A stretch of DNA of 5,376 nucleotides from NCBI GenBank assembly GCA_046539045.1, contig JBKHHU010000216.1, positions 1-5,376 on the forward strand. Reading direction: 5' to 3'. Every line of letters begins with the position of its first letter. Within the stretch, counting starts at the first letter, position 1. The DNA comes from JBKHHU01 sp046539045 (GTDB taxonomy: Bacteria > Planctomycetota > Phycisphaerae > SM23-33). The position numbers and the translations under genes were made by a program. The notes beneath the pieces are model-generated. The model did no database searches, had not been told where the DNA came from, and worked only from the letters and a program-made list of their open reading frames with translations. Positions 5,291 through 5,376 of the stretch are shown here, in pieces.

Positions 5291-5376
5291 TTGACCGCAA
5301 AATCTTTCAGAAGTACGCGTTTGATGGTTTCCTTTCCGTCGCTGGAGAAGACGGAATTGAGTTCGCGTTTCAGTTC
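5287..5376 (-). CDS. fliL: Flagellar basal body protein FliL (C-terminal end only)
   Basis: Only the last 29 codons and the TGA are inside the window; the gene continues past 5376. The tail begins ELKRELNSVFSSDGKETIKR and ends VLLKDFAVK. It matches the form of FliL C-termini, in which a helix with a conserved Asn precedes a final strand ending in F-x-x-F/D-F-V. FliL is a single-span inner-membrane protein that surrounds and supports the stator units of the motor. The stop overlaps the fliM ATG, and fliL directly before fliM is the standard order. The fragment is short, so the call depends strongly on this context. Confidence 0.8.
   Translation of the reverse strand, partial: ELKRELNSVFSSDGKETIKRVLLKDFAVK

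Overview
The window is one block of a flagellar biosynthesis operon, read entirely on the minus strand. In transcription order (high to low coordinates) it holds the 3' end of fliL, then fliM, fliN, fliO, fliP, fliQ, fliR and flhB. This is the classic bacterial fliL-to-flhB order. No frameshift or broken gene is visible. The organism is a GC-rich, diderm, flagellated bacterium. The Thr/Pro/Gln-rich linkers in FliO and FliP (such as PTTQP and ATTRPD) and the general divergence of the proteins suggest a planctomycete, perhaps Phycisphaerae-like. That assignment is an impression and was not tested by a search.

Layout: the fliL tail (5287-5376) overlaps fliM by ATGA. FliM (4337-5290) and FliN (3882-4286) are C-ring switch proteins, separated by 50 bp that contain a GC-rich hairpin and the fliN ribosome binding site. 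A 141-bp gap (3741-3881), the largest inside the operon, follows fliN. It holds two copies of an 8-bp operator-like palindrome and a sigma-54-like -24/-12 sequence just before fliO. FliO, FliP and FliQ (3740 down to 2024) are joined by 4-bp stop/start overlaps. FliR and FlhB follow with 12-13 bp gaps. The last 165 bp (1-165) are non-coding: a hairpin directly after the flhB stop, then two related 11-bp-stem hairpins in opposite orientation with compensatory base-pair changes, resembling a REPIN/REP doublet.

Functionally, FliP, FliQ, FliR and FlhB form the inner-membrane export gate of the flagellar type III secretion system. FliO helps assemble FliP, FlhB sets substrate specificity by self-cleavage at NPTH, FliM and FliN form the rotor switch that receives the chemotaxis signal, and FliL is a stator-associated protein.

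The coding content is ordinary. The points worth a second look are the two non-coding regions (1-165 and 3741-3881) and departures from consensus in FliM, FliQ and FlhB. I saw no evidence of a new gene system.
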